Shown: positions 19,652-30,368 of the stretch, in pieces
Layout of the letters: each line of letters starts with the position of its first letter
Position numbering within the stretch: the stretch's first letter is position 1
Origin: Lotus japonicus
Taxonomy: Eukaryota; Streptophyta; Magnoliopsida; Fabales; Fabaceae
Direction: 5' to 3'
DNA length: 64,000 nucleotides
Assembly: GCF_012489685.1 (NCBI RefSeq)
Contig: NC_080042.1
Location: 49,466,066 to 49,530,065 of the forward strand
Position numbers and translations under genes: made by a program
Notes under the pieces: generated by a model
Databases searched by the model: none
The model's input: only the letters and a program-made list of their open reading frames with translations
What the model was told of the DNA's origin: nothing

Positions 19652-20844
19652 TGAAGGTATGAAAAACGGTAGAAAGGGGGGTTTGAATAACGTTTTCAAG
19701 ATAAAACTTCCACCTTAAAGATTTTAACAAATCTATTCGAGAACTAAGTGCTAAAGATAGGAGATAGAAAAGCACACAAGGATTTTATCCTGGTTCACTT
19801 GATAAATCACTCAAGCTACTCCAGTCCACCCGTTAAGGTGATTTCTTCCTTCTTAGAATGAAGGCAATCCACTAATCAGGTATGTGTTACAACTGCACTT
19901 GAAACCTACAAGTGACTAACAATACACTGACTTAGCTCACACTAAGATTCACTCTCTTAGTCTTCTCTAGGATCCGATCAACCTTGATCTCCTAAAGGCA
20001 AACTATACAACTGTATATGAAGTTCTTATTTACAAAGAAAGTGCTTCTAAAAAGCTTATAGTAAACACAATGAAATTCAAGATGAAAGAAAGCTTAGAAG
20101 GATTTGAATATTTCTTGCGCGTATATGAATGCTTCTAGCCGCTTCTTTCAACCTTCAGCCTCTATTTATACTCCAAGGATTAGGGTTGAACGTTGCATGG
20201 GAATGCTACCGTTGGAGGGCAGTTCTGGAAATTCCAGCTTCTGCTGTTGGCTGAGGATGTTAGGTAGGTCGTCAGAATAGTACACTTTGCTTTTGTACTT
20301 TGGATAGTGACTTGACCTTAACCTCGTAGACTTCTGATCAGAGGAGCGCTTCGTATTGGGACTTGTGAAGCTGATTGATCAGAGTCAGAAGGAAGCTTGG
20401 ATCCTCTGACCGTTGTACCTTCTGATCTTCACTTCAGAGGATCAGTACATGGTCTTCAGAGCCAGTTGCTTCTGGACTTCAGAGTCTGGATCGTCAGAGT
20501 CTTCTACACCATCAGAGCTTCTGAGCCTTCAGAGTCTTTTGGTTGTCAGATCTTCTGGATCATCAGACCCTCAAGTGCGCTGAGTCCTTATCAGAGCTTG
20601 ATTTACTTCAGATCTTCTGAAGCTTTTCCACTGTTCAGAGTGACCATGGAGAATGCGAAAGCGTTGCTTGGGTCACTCTTTATGCACAGTGCTTCTAATT
20701 TGTGTGAGATTGAATAGAGGTCAGAGCCTGTAAATAGCACACTCAGAAAAACACGTTATAGTACCACAATTGTTCATATCAAAAGGTTAACTTGTAATCA
20801 TCAAAACATAGAGTTGTACTACTAGATCAAAACTTGATCTTACA
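19652..20844 (-). mobile_element. solo LTR S1 of the Sirevirus A family (TSD CCAAA)
   Basis: This 1193-bp unit runs from TGAAGGTATG to TGATCTTACA, with CCAAA at 19647-19651 and 20845-20849. It is similar to the A and A' LTRs throughout, including the U5 end and the TATA region (TATTTATA near 20163). It splits the pre-integrase domain of B between EQWVW and HRRLGH. Confidence 0.93.
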
Positions 20845-21414
20845 CCAAACCCATTGCTCATCATTAACGGACATGAGACACTTGACCTTCTGAGATAGCA
20901 GTTTAGAAGATTTGATTTTGTATATGTCATTTCTTCTCTTCCCAGAAAACAGAACAGATCCATCTGTTTGACTGACAGCTTTACAGCCGGTTTGATTGAA
21001 GATCACATCATAACCTTTGTCAGCTATTTGGCTTATGGAGAGCAAGTTATGCAATAATCCTTCCACCCGGAGTACATCATTAATAAATGGAATTTTTCCA
21101 TCTCCTATGGAACCTTTTCCAATGATCTTTCCCTTCTGGTTTCCTCCAAAGTCAACGTCTCCTCCTGACTTAAGCGGCATCAGTTTTTGGAATATAGACC
21201 TTATGCTCGTCATGTGTCGCGAGCATCCACTGTCCAGGTACCATGATAGGTGTCTTAACTGAGCTACATAAGATGTCTGCAACAGGAATAATTTTTGTCT
21301 TAGGTACCCATATCTTGGGTCCTTTCTTGTTAGTTTTCCCAGAAGTTCTCGGAACTTTGGGTGCAACAGGAGGATAACACAAGGGAACTTGATTATAATA
21401 TTTAGACATGTCAA
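20845..21414 (-). pseudogene. B pol: protease and pre-integrase start
   Basis: On the minus strand the frame contains WYLDSGCSRHMTS with the aspartic protease D-S-G. Copia protease/pre-integrase motifs follow (GKGSIGDGKIPFINDVL, LLHNLLSISQIADKGYDV). It ends at S1. It overlaps the end of gag by about 245 bases in the +1 frame, so expression from gag would need a +1 shift or another mechanism. Confidence 0.85.
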
Positions 21415-23057
21415 GTTTAAATTTTCCCTTTGGTTTTACCACCTTGGGTGTAACCTTTTCTGGAATGACAGTACCAGCGGGAACAAAATGCTTATGCAAT
21501 GGTTCGCGTTTGGGCTCAGATGGCTCACCTGTCATAGGTTGGGAGTCGCCAAGGTCACTGTTCCCATTTCTGCTTATGCCATAGATCATTGAAGCCATAA
21601 TACTTCTGTCTATGCCTTTGGCTAGGAACCTTTGAAACGCTTTCTCATATAGAGTTTCATGCTTAATATCGGATGATGCAAGTTGATCTTCAAGCATAAC
21701 ATTTTTAGAACGAAGAACAGAGTTGTCATTTTTAAGAGAATAGTTCTCTTCAATGAGTCTAGAGACTGACTTCTCATGAACTTCTGATGTACTAGTTTTA
21801 ACAGCATATTTTCTTTTAAGCTCTTTATGTTTATTTAAAAGAACATCATGTTTCTCCATTATTTCAGATAATGCAGTTCTTAGCTCAGATGGAGAAAAAT
21901 TAGAGAATACCTCATCGTCATTCTCAGAGTCTGAGTCATCTTCTAAAGCTATCATATCATCCTGTGCTTCAGCATCTCTGCTAGTGGTAGCCATAAGAGC
22001 TTCCACAGCTTCATCTTCTTCTGACTCAGCTTCATCAGAGTCAGTCGCATCAAAGGTCACAAGAGCTTTCTTCTTGAAGACGTTTCTTGGTCTCTTGTCC
22101 TTCTTTAGCTTGGGACAGTCACTCTTGTAGTGCCCAGATTCCTTGCACTCGAAGCAGGTGACTTCCTTCCCAGAGGACTTATTCTGACCAGATGAAGATT
22201 CAAATCTTCCTTTACTTTTCCTCGGTCCTTTGCCCTTGCTTTGTCTGTTCTTCCAGAGCTTGCTCAATCTCTTTGTGAGAAGAGATAACTCTTCATCACC
22301 AGAAGCATCTGATAATTCTTCAGAGGAATCTTCCTCTTCTGCCTGATAGGCTTTCGCCTTGTCAGATTTTGGCTTAAGAGTGATAGATTTGTCTTTCCTT
22401 TGAGGCTTGTGCTCTTTGAGTTCAATCTCATGGCTTCTGAGATGACTCACAAGCTCTTCTAGCTTCAAGGAGTTCAGATTCCTGGAAAGCTTCAAAGCAG
22501 TGACAAAAGCCATCCACTCCTTAGGCAAACTTCTGATGATCTTTTTGACATGATCACCAGTAGAGTAGCTCTTGTTTAGCACTCTGATTCCAGCAATCAG
22601 AGTTTGAAACCTTGAGTACATCTCCTCAATGGTTTCACCAGATTCCATCTTAAACTGCTAATTGTTTTATGAGAGCAAGAGCCTTAGTCTCCTTGACTTC
22701 TTCATTTCCTTCATGCGTCATGACCAAGGAGTCATAGATGGATTTTGCTGTTTCTTTGTCAGAGATCTTCTTATATTCAATATATGATATTGAACTGAAC
22801 AGCATGGACTTCGCCTTGTGATGATCCTTGAAACGCTTCTTCTGAGCGTCAGTCATTTCAGTACGGGGGATCTTCACTCCTGAAGCATCTACTGGATCAG
22901 TATAGCCTTCCATGACCATATACCAGAGATGTGGGTCAGTGCCAAGGAAATAACTTTCGATTCTATCTTTCCAGTACTCAAACTTTTCACCATCAAAGAC
23001 TGGTGCTCTGAGTTGGTTGTTGTTGTTGTTGTCAACGGAAGTATTGGCTTGGGCCAT
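21170..23057 (-). pseudogene. B gag with one frameshift
   Basis: It starts MAQANTSVDNNNNNQ at 23057. The first 135 residues are the copia gag N-terminus (FDGEKFEYWKDRIESYF). A frame change at about 22650-22660 breaks the junction before MESGETIEEMYSRFQTL, after which the frame is open to the stop at 21170. The second part has the UBN2-type gag segment, a basic stretch, one CCHC zinc knuckle (CFECKESGHYKSDC), an acidic region and a C-terminus overlapping the protease in another frame (KTPIMVPGQWML). Total length is typical for Sirevirus gag. The product would form the nucleocapsid. Confidence 0.88.
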
Positions 23058-23134
23058 CGTTGTTTTTCACACTAGGTTCTGGATCACTGATCACTGTTAA
23101 GTGTATAAATCAAAACCGGAGCTCTGATGCCCAT
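23058..23134 (-). promoter_or_regulatory. primer binding site and leader of B
   Basis: Directly after the 5' LTR the minus strand reads A then TGGGCATCAGAGCTCCGG (23133-23116). This resembles the initiator-Met-tRNA primer site (TGGTATCAGAGC) of copia elements, with small differences. About 60 bases of leader lead to the gag ATG at 23057. Confidence 0.75.
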
Positions 23135-24370
23135 TGAAGGTGCGAAAAACACTATAAAGGGGGGGTTTGAATAGAGTTTTTAAACAAAAGTTTCCCTTTT
23201 TTAAGTTTAGAAAAACTTAAAGATAAGAACTAGGTATTAAGGAGAACGAAGTAGAGCACACAAGTATTTTATCCTGGTTCACTTGAGATAAAAGCTCAAG
23301 TTAATCCAGTCCACCAGTGAAGGTGATTTCTTCCTTTTTCTGATGAAGGCAATTCACTAAAATCAATGAATGTTACAACTGCACTTGCAACCTGCAAAGT
23401 GACTAACAGTACACTAATTTTCTCACTAGTATACTCTCAAGAAGCTGATCTACCGATCCTCTCAAGACTAGCTAAACACTGAACCAAACTTGATTCAGTC
23501 CTCTCAAGATCCGACCAAACTTGGTCTCTTAAGGAACTTCACAAAGTGTTTGTAAAAGGTTTTGGGTTTACAAGAAATGCTTCTGAAAAGCTAATGGTAA
23601 ACTCAGATGTTCAAGAACAGTGAAGAAATATTGCTAAGAGTTCGGTTAGAATCAATTCAAGAATATCAGCAAAGTTTCTTAGCTTCTTTCTTCTATGTTT
23701 AGTCCTTATATACTCCAAGGCATATGGTGTAGCCGTTGCTAGGGTTTTGTCTGTTGGAGTGGCAATCTTGTAATATCAGACTGCTAGGACGAGGTAGGTG
23801 GCAGACAGGCTATGACAGTACGATGTGTACTATGACAGCGACCTGTCCTTTCACCAGCTGACTTATGATCTGGAGTGCTTTAGATGGACGTTGGTGAAGC
23901 TTCTGATCAGAGTCAGACGGAAGCTTGGATCCTCTGACCTTGCAATTTCTGCTTCTGGACATGTTCCTCAGAACTTCTGAACTGCAGAGCTAGAATAGCT
24001 TGGGTCTTCAGAGCCAACTTCTTGCAGGTCTTCAGAACTTAAGTCTTCTACTTCAGGACCGTTCCTTCTGGAACATCTGGTCTTCAGAACTTCTGACTCC
24101 GGTTCTTCAGTACCTCTTGAGAGCTTTTATCTTCAGAACTTCTGAAGGATTTGCCACTGTTCTGAACGAACATGGTAAGATTTAGAACTCTCTTTTGGTT
24201 ACCCTTGGGTCTTCTTCTTCTGATGGAATCGGCTTGGGTCAGAATCAGAACCTGTTTGTCACAACTCAAAAGGACAAACGTTAGAGTACCATAATTGTTC
24301 ATCCTCAAAAACCTTAATTGTAATCATCAAAATTTAGAGATGCAACCTCTGATCAAATCTTGATCTTACA
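23135..24370 (-). repeat. 5' LTR of Sirevirus B
   Basis: This 1236-bp LTR begins on the minus strand TGTAAGATCAAGATTTG and ends CGCACCTTCA, with a TATA-type TATATAAGGA at about 23705. It shares ends and general layout with the A family but is clearly diverged, so B is a different subfamily. The outer flank (GTCCC at 24371) is one target-site copy; the other is not visible. Confidence 0.88.
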
Positions 24371-24371
24371 G

Positions 24372-25827
24372 TCCCTACAAAGAAGAATCTTGAACCATCC
24401 TCTTGAAAGGGAAAGGAAAAACAAGTTGCAGTTTCTGATGATGAAGATTCTGATGATAAGGTGTTGATCACAAAGGTTGTTGTTTCTGCTAGTGCTATGA
24501 AGAAGGTTGTTCTTTCTACAAGCAAGAAGGTTGTAGATGAAAAGAAGACGAAGAAGGAAGGGTCATCTCATAAGACCCCCAAGACTTACAGGAGTTCTCA
24601 GGTCGAAGTGTCTGAGAAGAAGAAAAAGAAAGAAAAGACGAAAGAGAAGGTTGACGCCTCTGCTAGGAGAAAAAGAAAGCATGTGTCTGAGTCTTAATCT
24701 AAGCCAGATGTCGAGCCAAATGTCCCAGACATCTCGACCACTACCAGGAAAAAAATTAAGGGAAGAATATTCCAGATGCCCCTATGGAAAATGTGTCCTT
24801 CCACTCTGCAGAATTTGCTCAGAGGTGGAAATTTGTTTTTCAGAGGAGGATTGCTATGGAAAGATAACTAAGTGAAGAGGCCTTGAGTTTCAAGGAGATT
24901 GTTGATCTTTTGACTAAGGTTAGCTTAATGAAGAGAGTCAAGGATCTTGGAAGGTGTTTTGATAAGCTGATCAAGGAGTTTATTGTGAACATCCCTTCTG
25001 ATTGCAATGATGAGGGGGAAGTGTATCAACTTCTCTCCTGAAATTGTCAATGAATTTTTGTGCAGGAGCCCTGAAGCTGTGATTGAGGGGGAACCTGATC
25101 TGAATAGGGTTTCTAAAACCCTCATTGGAAAGCTTGTCAAGAAATGGCCCAAGAAAGGATTGTTGCCATCTGGAAAGTTGATTGCGAAGTATGTTGTGTT
25201 GCACAAGATTGGAGCAGCAGACTGGATGTCTACCAATCATGCTTCTGGAGTCACTCCTCAATTGGCAAGGATGATCTTCTTGGTTGGAACAGGAGGTAAA
25301 TTTGATTTTGGAAATCATGTTTTTTAGCAGACAATCAAGCATGCAGGTTCTTTTGCTGTGAAGCTGCCTATCCTATTTCCCTATCTTCTATCTGAGTTGA
25401 TTGTGCATCAACATCCTGTTTTTCTAAGGGCTAATGAGCCTAAAGGTAAGAAGGCTCTGCCTCTCAAATTTGATTACGACTTGTTTGCTAGGACACATGT
25501 TCCAGACATTATGTTGTCTGCTGCAAAGCGAACTGCCAGTGCAAGTGGCACTAAGGCACCTGAGTCGAGCAAGGAGGATATTGTGGCTGAATTGCAAAAA
25601 TTTACTATACCTTGCAATTGCAAGACACCATACATGCCTACAAACTGAGGAAGCATAATGTTGATCAACTGATCAAAGCTCTGACTGATGTTCCTGCTAC
25701 TGCCGAGGAAGAAGGGGTTGAAGAGGAAGCTCAGTATGAAACTGCTAGAGAAGAAGAAGAAGAGTCTGATGAAGAAGAAGATGTCACTGGTTCTACCTGT
25801 TCTGCTACTCATAGGGCTTCTCTTTGA
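24372..25827 (+). pseudogene. envelope-like / plant transposon protein gene of element I (degenerate)
   Basis: Several plus-strand frames together read one protein. It starts with a Lys/Ser/Val-rich part (KKVVLSTSKKVV, KKKKKEKTKEKV). A globular domain follows (INFSPEIVNEFL, KKWPKKGLLPSGKLIAKYVV, GVTPQLARMIFLVGTGGKF, FPYLLSELIVHQHPVFLRA), and then an acidic tail (AREEEEESDEEEDV). This resembles the putative plant transposon or envelope-like proteins of legume retroelements, but from a different lineage than A or B. Stops or shifts occur near 24694, 24870-25010, 25325 (FGNHVF-stop) and 25646. The N-terminal part was cut off by insertion of B at 24371. No other part of its element is recognised. 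Confidence 0.65.
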
Positions 25828-25933
25828 TTTTTCTTCTTTCTATGTATTTGATGAAGCCTGCTGGCTCTATGAATTTTACACTCATGGTCTGTAATGATTC
25901 TGGAATTGATCTCTGTGCACTTTGGTTAGCTAT

Positions 25934-27560
25934 TGTAAGGCCCTAAACTCATTTTGTATTATTCAAGTGAAAAATTGAATAAAAATGAAAGTTTTGACAA
26001 GGTTTGAGTTTTGACATATTCTTGCTGTCACTTTGTGTGAATTTTTTAGAGGGTCTTAACGACCTCATTTAGGAAACCTTCCTTCTCGAGCGTTGTAGCC
26101 CTTTAAGTTAAGAAAATTCTCCAAGTGGTTTCAGGTCATTCCGATATCGGTAGCTCGAGATATTGTAGTTTTAGTGACGATGGTTTTGGCTGTACAGTAC
26201 CAGCGGATTAATTGGAAAACTTTCCTTTTAATTCCGGTTTTAATCTTGTTTTTAATAAAAATTGGATTGGTTTTCTTATGAATCAGACCTGTTTAAGTGG
26301 GTAATCAGTTGGGTTCAGGGTTTTGCTTGTTTTGGGCTTAGAAAGAAAAAAAATTTCAAAGTCGTAGCCCATGCATGTGTAGCCGCGGGTTCAATAGGGT
26401 TTGGGGGGATGGGTTTTTCTCATTCACACAAAATCTGAATTAGAAACCCTTGAGCACCACCTCCATCACGTAAAACCAGAAGAGAGAAAGGAGAGGAGAA
26501 GAGAGGAGCCGCCACCTTCCACCCTTTCCGCCGGCCGCCGTCGTGAAGGGGATCGAGAGAGAGTGAGATCGCGAGAGAGAGAGGGAGAGGATTCGAGAAG
26601 GAGAAAGAGGGAGGGAGCTTGGACAGCAAGGAAAAGCTTCTTCAAAACTTCATTTTTTTCTTCTTTCATCAAGGTTTTAGCAAGGTAAGGGCTGGTCTTA
26701 GGATCAGGTAGATGCCTAGGATGTTGCCATGTATTTCTATGAGGAAAAGTAATGATCTTGAAGGATTTCACATGATGTTTTGTGACTATAATTGTTGCTG
26801 GAAATTTGTGCAGTGATTACATGATTATTAATCCATATTTGATGTACTTGCCATGATTCTGTGATCTTATGTGAAACTCATATGACTACCTGCTAGTTTG
26901 GCTTACTTTTCAATAGTTTCCAACATGACTTTTGATGATTTTATCAAATCTGAAAAATTTGAGTAATTAGTTTGATGATTGAGGGTTGATCTAAGGCTAG
27001 TGCACTTGAAAAGGAAGAAGGAAAAGTTTTTGAAAAAACCCTAGAGCCATGTAAAGGGTTCGGCCAGACCTAGTTTTATGGTTCGAGCCATTCCTTTTCT
27101 TCGTTTTCGTGCACCGGTTGTTAGACATCTCGTTTGGTTATCTTGCCATGTTTATGTGTTTGAGAAGCATGCGAATATGGTTAGGAATATTTACGTGTTA
27201 TGAATATTGCCTGACTGAGGAACCATGGGTCGCTCACCTAGCCGTAATTCCCATTGCTGTTGTGAATATCTATTGTCGTTATGTTTATTATTTGTCGTTA
27301 AAGTTGATAAGACTCTAGGACTGACTTTAGAGCCTTAAATACAAAGAGAATGAGATTATAACTCGCTTGCAAGTAAATGTGATTAATCGGTGATAGGTCT
27401 AGTGAAGACTATGGGCCATGAGAACGATGGTACCGTTAGAGACAAACGGTAGCTTGCACGCGAGGGAGATTTTGTGGATCAGTGGATCCTCGTGAATTGG
27501 TTGACTGCGGTCACCGTGAGAATTGTGATTTGTGGATCATTGCGTATCCATGTGATTGTA
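25934..27560 (+). mobile_element. LTR D', 5' part
   Basis: It begins TGTAAGGCCCTAAACTC and is homologous, in opposite orientation, to solo LTR D (9426-11940). It is interrupted at 27560 by element C, whose TSD TTGTA ends here, and continues at 36114. Open frames inside (for example near 26401) follow no known family and are not conserved with D. The stretch is otherwise non-coding. Confidence 0.85.
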
Positions 27561-28776
27561 TGTAAGACCCGGATTTTCAGAACAAGTTAAGTTTCCGACT
27601 CACACGTAGAATCAGTGTAAGCGTGACAGGAGTTTGACATTTGAGAAAGATTAATGAAGAAGAAAGTTCAGGAATTGCTTGAGGAATGTGGCGTAGTTGT
27701 TTTCGGAGTTAGTGCGAGTCGTCTGCACACCTGCCTTATGGCGAGCATGTCCAGAATAGGCTATTTCGCTCTTAAAGCAACGTTTTGAGTGAGATTTCGA
27801 ACTCTCGGAAAATTTAAAGATTCTCTTTATTTTTCCATCGACCAGCGTTTCATTTCGGAACTCTGGACTGTACGCACGATAGGTTTCACTTTTCGGATGT
27901 CCGCCGACGCTAATTTCTTTGCTTCGAAACCCTATTTTCGAGCAATGGATGAAGACTTTTTCTATTCGGGACTTCTAACGAAGATTCCGTCCGCGTTGGC
28001 AGATTTGTTTCGACGTTTCCAATCTTTCTTCAGAAGGAAGTTTTGTCGTCCGGCGATCACAGCAAAAAGTAGTTTTTCGGGACAGATTTAACTTACACCG
28101 CTTTTGAGATTTTCGATATCGTTTTTCCCATATCATAGATATTTGTTTTGAGTTCTGGATTTCTGACGCTAGAATCTCTCTTAGAATTCCACGGTGATCT
28201 TTGACATTTCGGGTTGGATGAACAACCCTAGGCAAGTCCGAATGTGGGGTTTGAGACTTAGCCATTTGTTGGGATTCGTTGGAATTCCTAGACTTTCCCC
28301 GGGAAATGTATTTTGGGTGGTTGATTTTTGGAAACTTAGAATGATAGAGATTTCGAAAAATAAAGACTTGGGAAACTTAGACTTTGAGAAATAAACTCAT
28401 AATTTGACTAATTTGAATTGAAATCATTTTTATTAACGTTTAAGCATAGGAGAACTGAAGGGGAAAAATATTTACGAAAGGCGGGGAAAAGTCGACCTTT
28501 GTTGTGGGTTTGGAGAGTTATCGGAATTGGGAAAGCCACTAAGGTGAGCTATGGTGATGATTGAAAGTCACCGAGTACTCTAGTACTCTTGGGAGTGTTG
28601 TTCGAGTCGTGCTGTATTGACCGGCACAGACTCTGGGCTTTGTTTGTGGGTTTTTTGGTGGGAGTTGTGTTGTATTGACCGACACTAACTCATGGTTTTG
28701 TTGGGATTGGGTTGTGAGCTAAACACTTCCGTGGTAAGGGCGATTCGTTGTTTGGCTAACCATATTGCATCAATCG

Positions 28777-29235
28777 GGTGAATAACGGGAATGGTTCACC
28801 TGTGCATATCATATGGTGAATAACGGGAATGGTTCACCAAGGATGAATAACGGGAATGGTTCATCCAGGATGCATAACGGGAATGGTCCATCCATAGTGA
28901 AGAACGGGAAGCTTCACTGAGGCGTGAGACTTCGTGAAAGCATGGAACTTCACTGAAGCGTGAGACTTCGTGAAAGTGAGTAAGCTTCACTGAGGCGTGA
29001 GACTTCGTGAAAGCAGAAACTTCACTGAGGCGGGAGACCTCGTGGAGACGGGAACCTTCGCTGAAGCGGGAGACTTTGCGGAGGCGTGCAACTTCACTGA
29101 AGCGTGAGACTTCGTGAAGGCGCAAAACTTCACTGAAGCGTGAGACTTCGTGAATGTGTGAGATTTCACTGAAGCGTGAGACTTCGTGAAAGCGTAAGAC
29201 CCCATTGAAGCGTGAGACTTCATGGAAGCGTGAGA
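28777..29235 (+). repeat. hairpin minisatellite in 5' LTR of C
   Basis: A series of short units, each an inverted repeat. The first five have a constant AACGGGAA-type loop and changing stems: GGTGAA/TTCACC (28777 and 28815), GGATGAA/TTCATCC (28841), GGATGCA/TCCATCC (28868) and AGTGAAG/CTTCACT (28896). They are followed by about ten CTTCACTGAAG-CGTGAGA-CTTCGTGAA type units. The array recurs at 34694-35152 in the 3' LTR. Confidence 0.88.
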
Positions 29236-29564
29236 TTTCATCGCCGTTTACCCTAGGGCAACGACAGGGAACATTGGTTTAGTTGGATACGTGTGTGTTG
29301 GGAGGACGATACATTGTTTGACTAACCTTATCACCTAACTTCATATGTTGAGATTATGATGATTTGATGTTGATGAACATCGTTAGATATTAATGATTGA
29401 ACTGTGTAGGAGATTCGAGAACATGCTATGTATATACCTTAGAGTAGGCAATACATAACTTATATGTATATATATACAACATATGTATATATCCCCTTTA
29501 TCACAAGTTGATTGTATATCTATTGTATTCTGTAAGTTGACCCTAGAGCCTTGGCTTTGTTTGT

Positions 29565-29873
29565 ATGTTTGTGTTTGGGCGGTCGGCCTGCTGCCAGGCG
29601 TCTGTCAGCCGGTTCGTGATGATTCGTTGTGCGGGAAAGACCCGGAGCGGAACAACTATTACTGAAGCTTTCGACGAGGACCCGGACTTCATGCCTGATC
29701 GAGGGAGGGTCGATGATAGTAGTGTGGGGTATGGGTGGTTAGAGTCTTTTGGAGTTGGTTGTTACTGTAATAGCTCTGATTCGTTTTGCTTTTGGGACAG
29801 GGTAGGTTCCCGATGCATGGCTTTTTGTGTGGTTCTCTTACGGAGGGATCACAGTGAGTCAGTCGGACCATAG
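29565..29873 (+). pseudogene. shortened LTR ORF in 5' LTR of C
   Basis: It starts MFVFGRSACCQ, as does the extended frame of E, but then runs into FDEDPDFMPDRGRVDD without the GHRATY/GVLRR/CGPG core. The 102-codon frame is open in both LTRs of C. The conserved acceptor-like ...GGGACAG-GGTAGG lies within it near 29800. E' carries the same shortened form (37714-37953). It is probably a deletion derivative of the LTR ORF, and coding status is doubtful. Confidence 0.4.
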
Positions 29874-30199
29874 GGGTCTTTGCTTAGGCCATTTTGAGGC
29901 CGACTTTCTCCTAGTGGTTTGTAATTATACTTTTTCTCACTCACACTTCTGGATCTGTAAATATTTGCCTACGGGCACACTACTTTGGAGTCACTGCGAG
30001 TGTGTGTGACGTGGAAGTGCAGCTGAGGCTGTACATGTTTATATTTGATGTATATCGGTTAGTTTAGTAGTTGGGTTTTGTCTTTACTTCCTTATCGTTT
30101 TGATTTAAAGGAAAGAAAACGAAAAAAAATTACCTGTTTTCCGCGTAAAGATTATTTTTGGTTACTAAAGTGACACCTGGAAATCGGGGTGTTACATTG

Positions 30200-30211
30200 T
30201 GGTATCAGAGC
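30200..30211 (+). promoter_or_regulatory. primer binding site of element C
   Basis: TGGTATCAGAGC begins 4 bases after the LTR. It matches the initiator-Met-tRNA 3' end used by most Ty3/gypsy chromoviruses and copia elements. Confidence 0.9.
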
Positions 30212-30368
30212 TTAGTCGAGTCTTTTGGGAGTCTTTGGGGAATAGGTCTTCTGTGCTAGGTTGTGTGACTCTGCAAAGAGTGAAAATTGATTGTCTGTAG
30301 AGCGATTTTCGCTCTAATTGTTTGCGTTACTACTTAATCGGATTGAGTGGTTTGTCTAGTGCTACCGT

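Larger units (their letters stand above)
8397..24370 (-). mobile_element. Sirevirus B, older, multiply interrupted; 3' end cut by A
   Basis: On the minus strand the order is: 5' LTR (24370-23135), PBS, gag, protease, integrase, reverse transcriptase, RNase H, envelope-like gene. The parts are separated by solo LTRs S1, E and D. Removing these restores continuity of protein reading at each TSD. Its own ORFs carry frameshifts and stops, so B is inactive and older than its passengers. The 3' part and 3' LTR lie beyond the insertion of A and are not seen. Confidence 0.92.
27561..30196 (+). repeat. 5' LTR of element C
   Basis: TGTAAGACCCGG ... AAATCGGGGTGTTACA, 2636 bp. It is related to solo LTRs E and E' but lacks about 1.3 kb that they have between the 5' block and the mid-LTR, including their TATA box. 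It carries a hairpin minisatellite (28777-29235), an AT-rich run and a shortened LTR ORF. Confidence 0.93.

Noticed and set aside
26401..26771. Small frames in LTR D' near 26401-26771 as host or LTR genes
   Set aside because: Low-complexity GA/CT-rich sequence; not conserved as a frame in LTR D.
28777..29240. CRISPR-like array of short repeats in the LTR of C
   Set aside because: Units are contiguous with varying stems, no unique spacers, no cas genes, and the array lies inside a plant LTR present in two copies.
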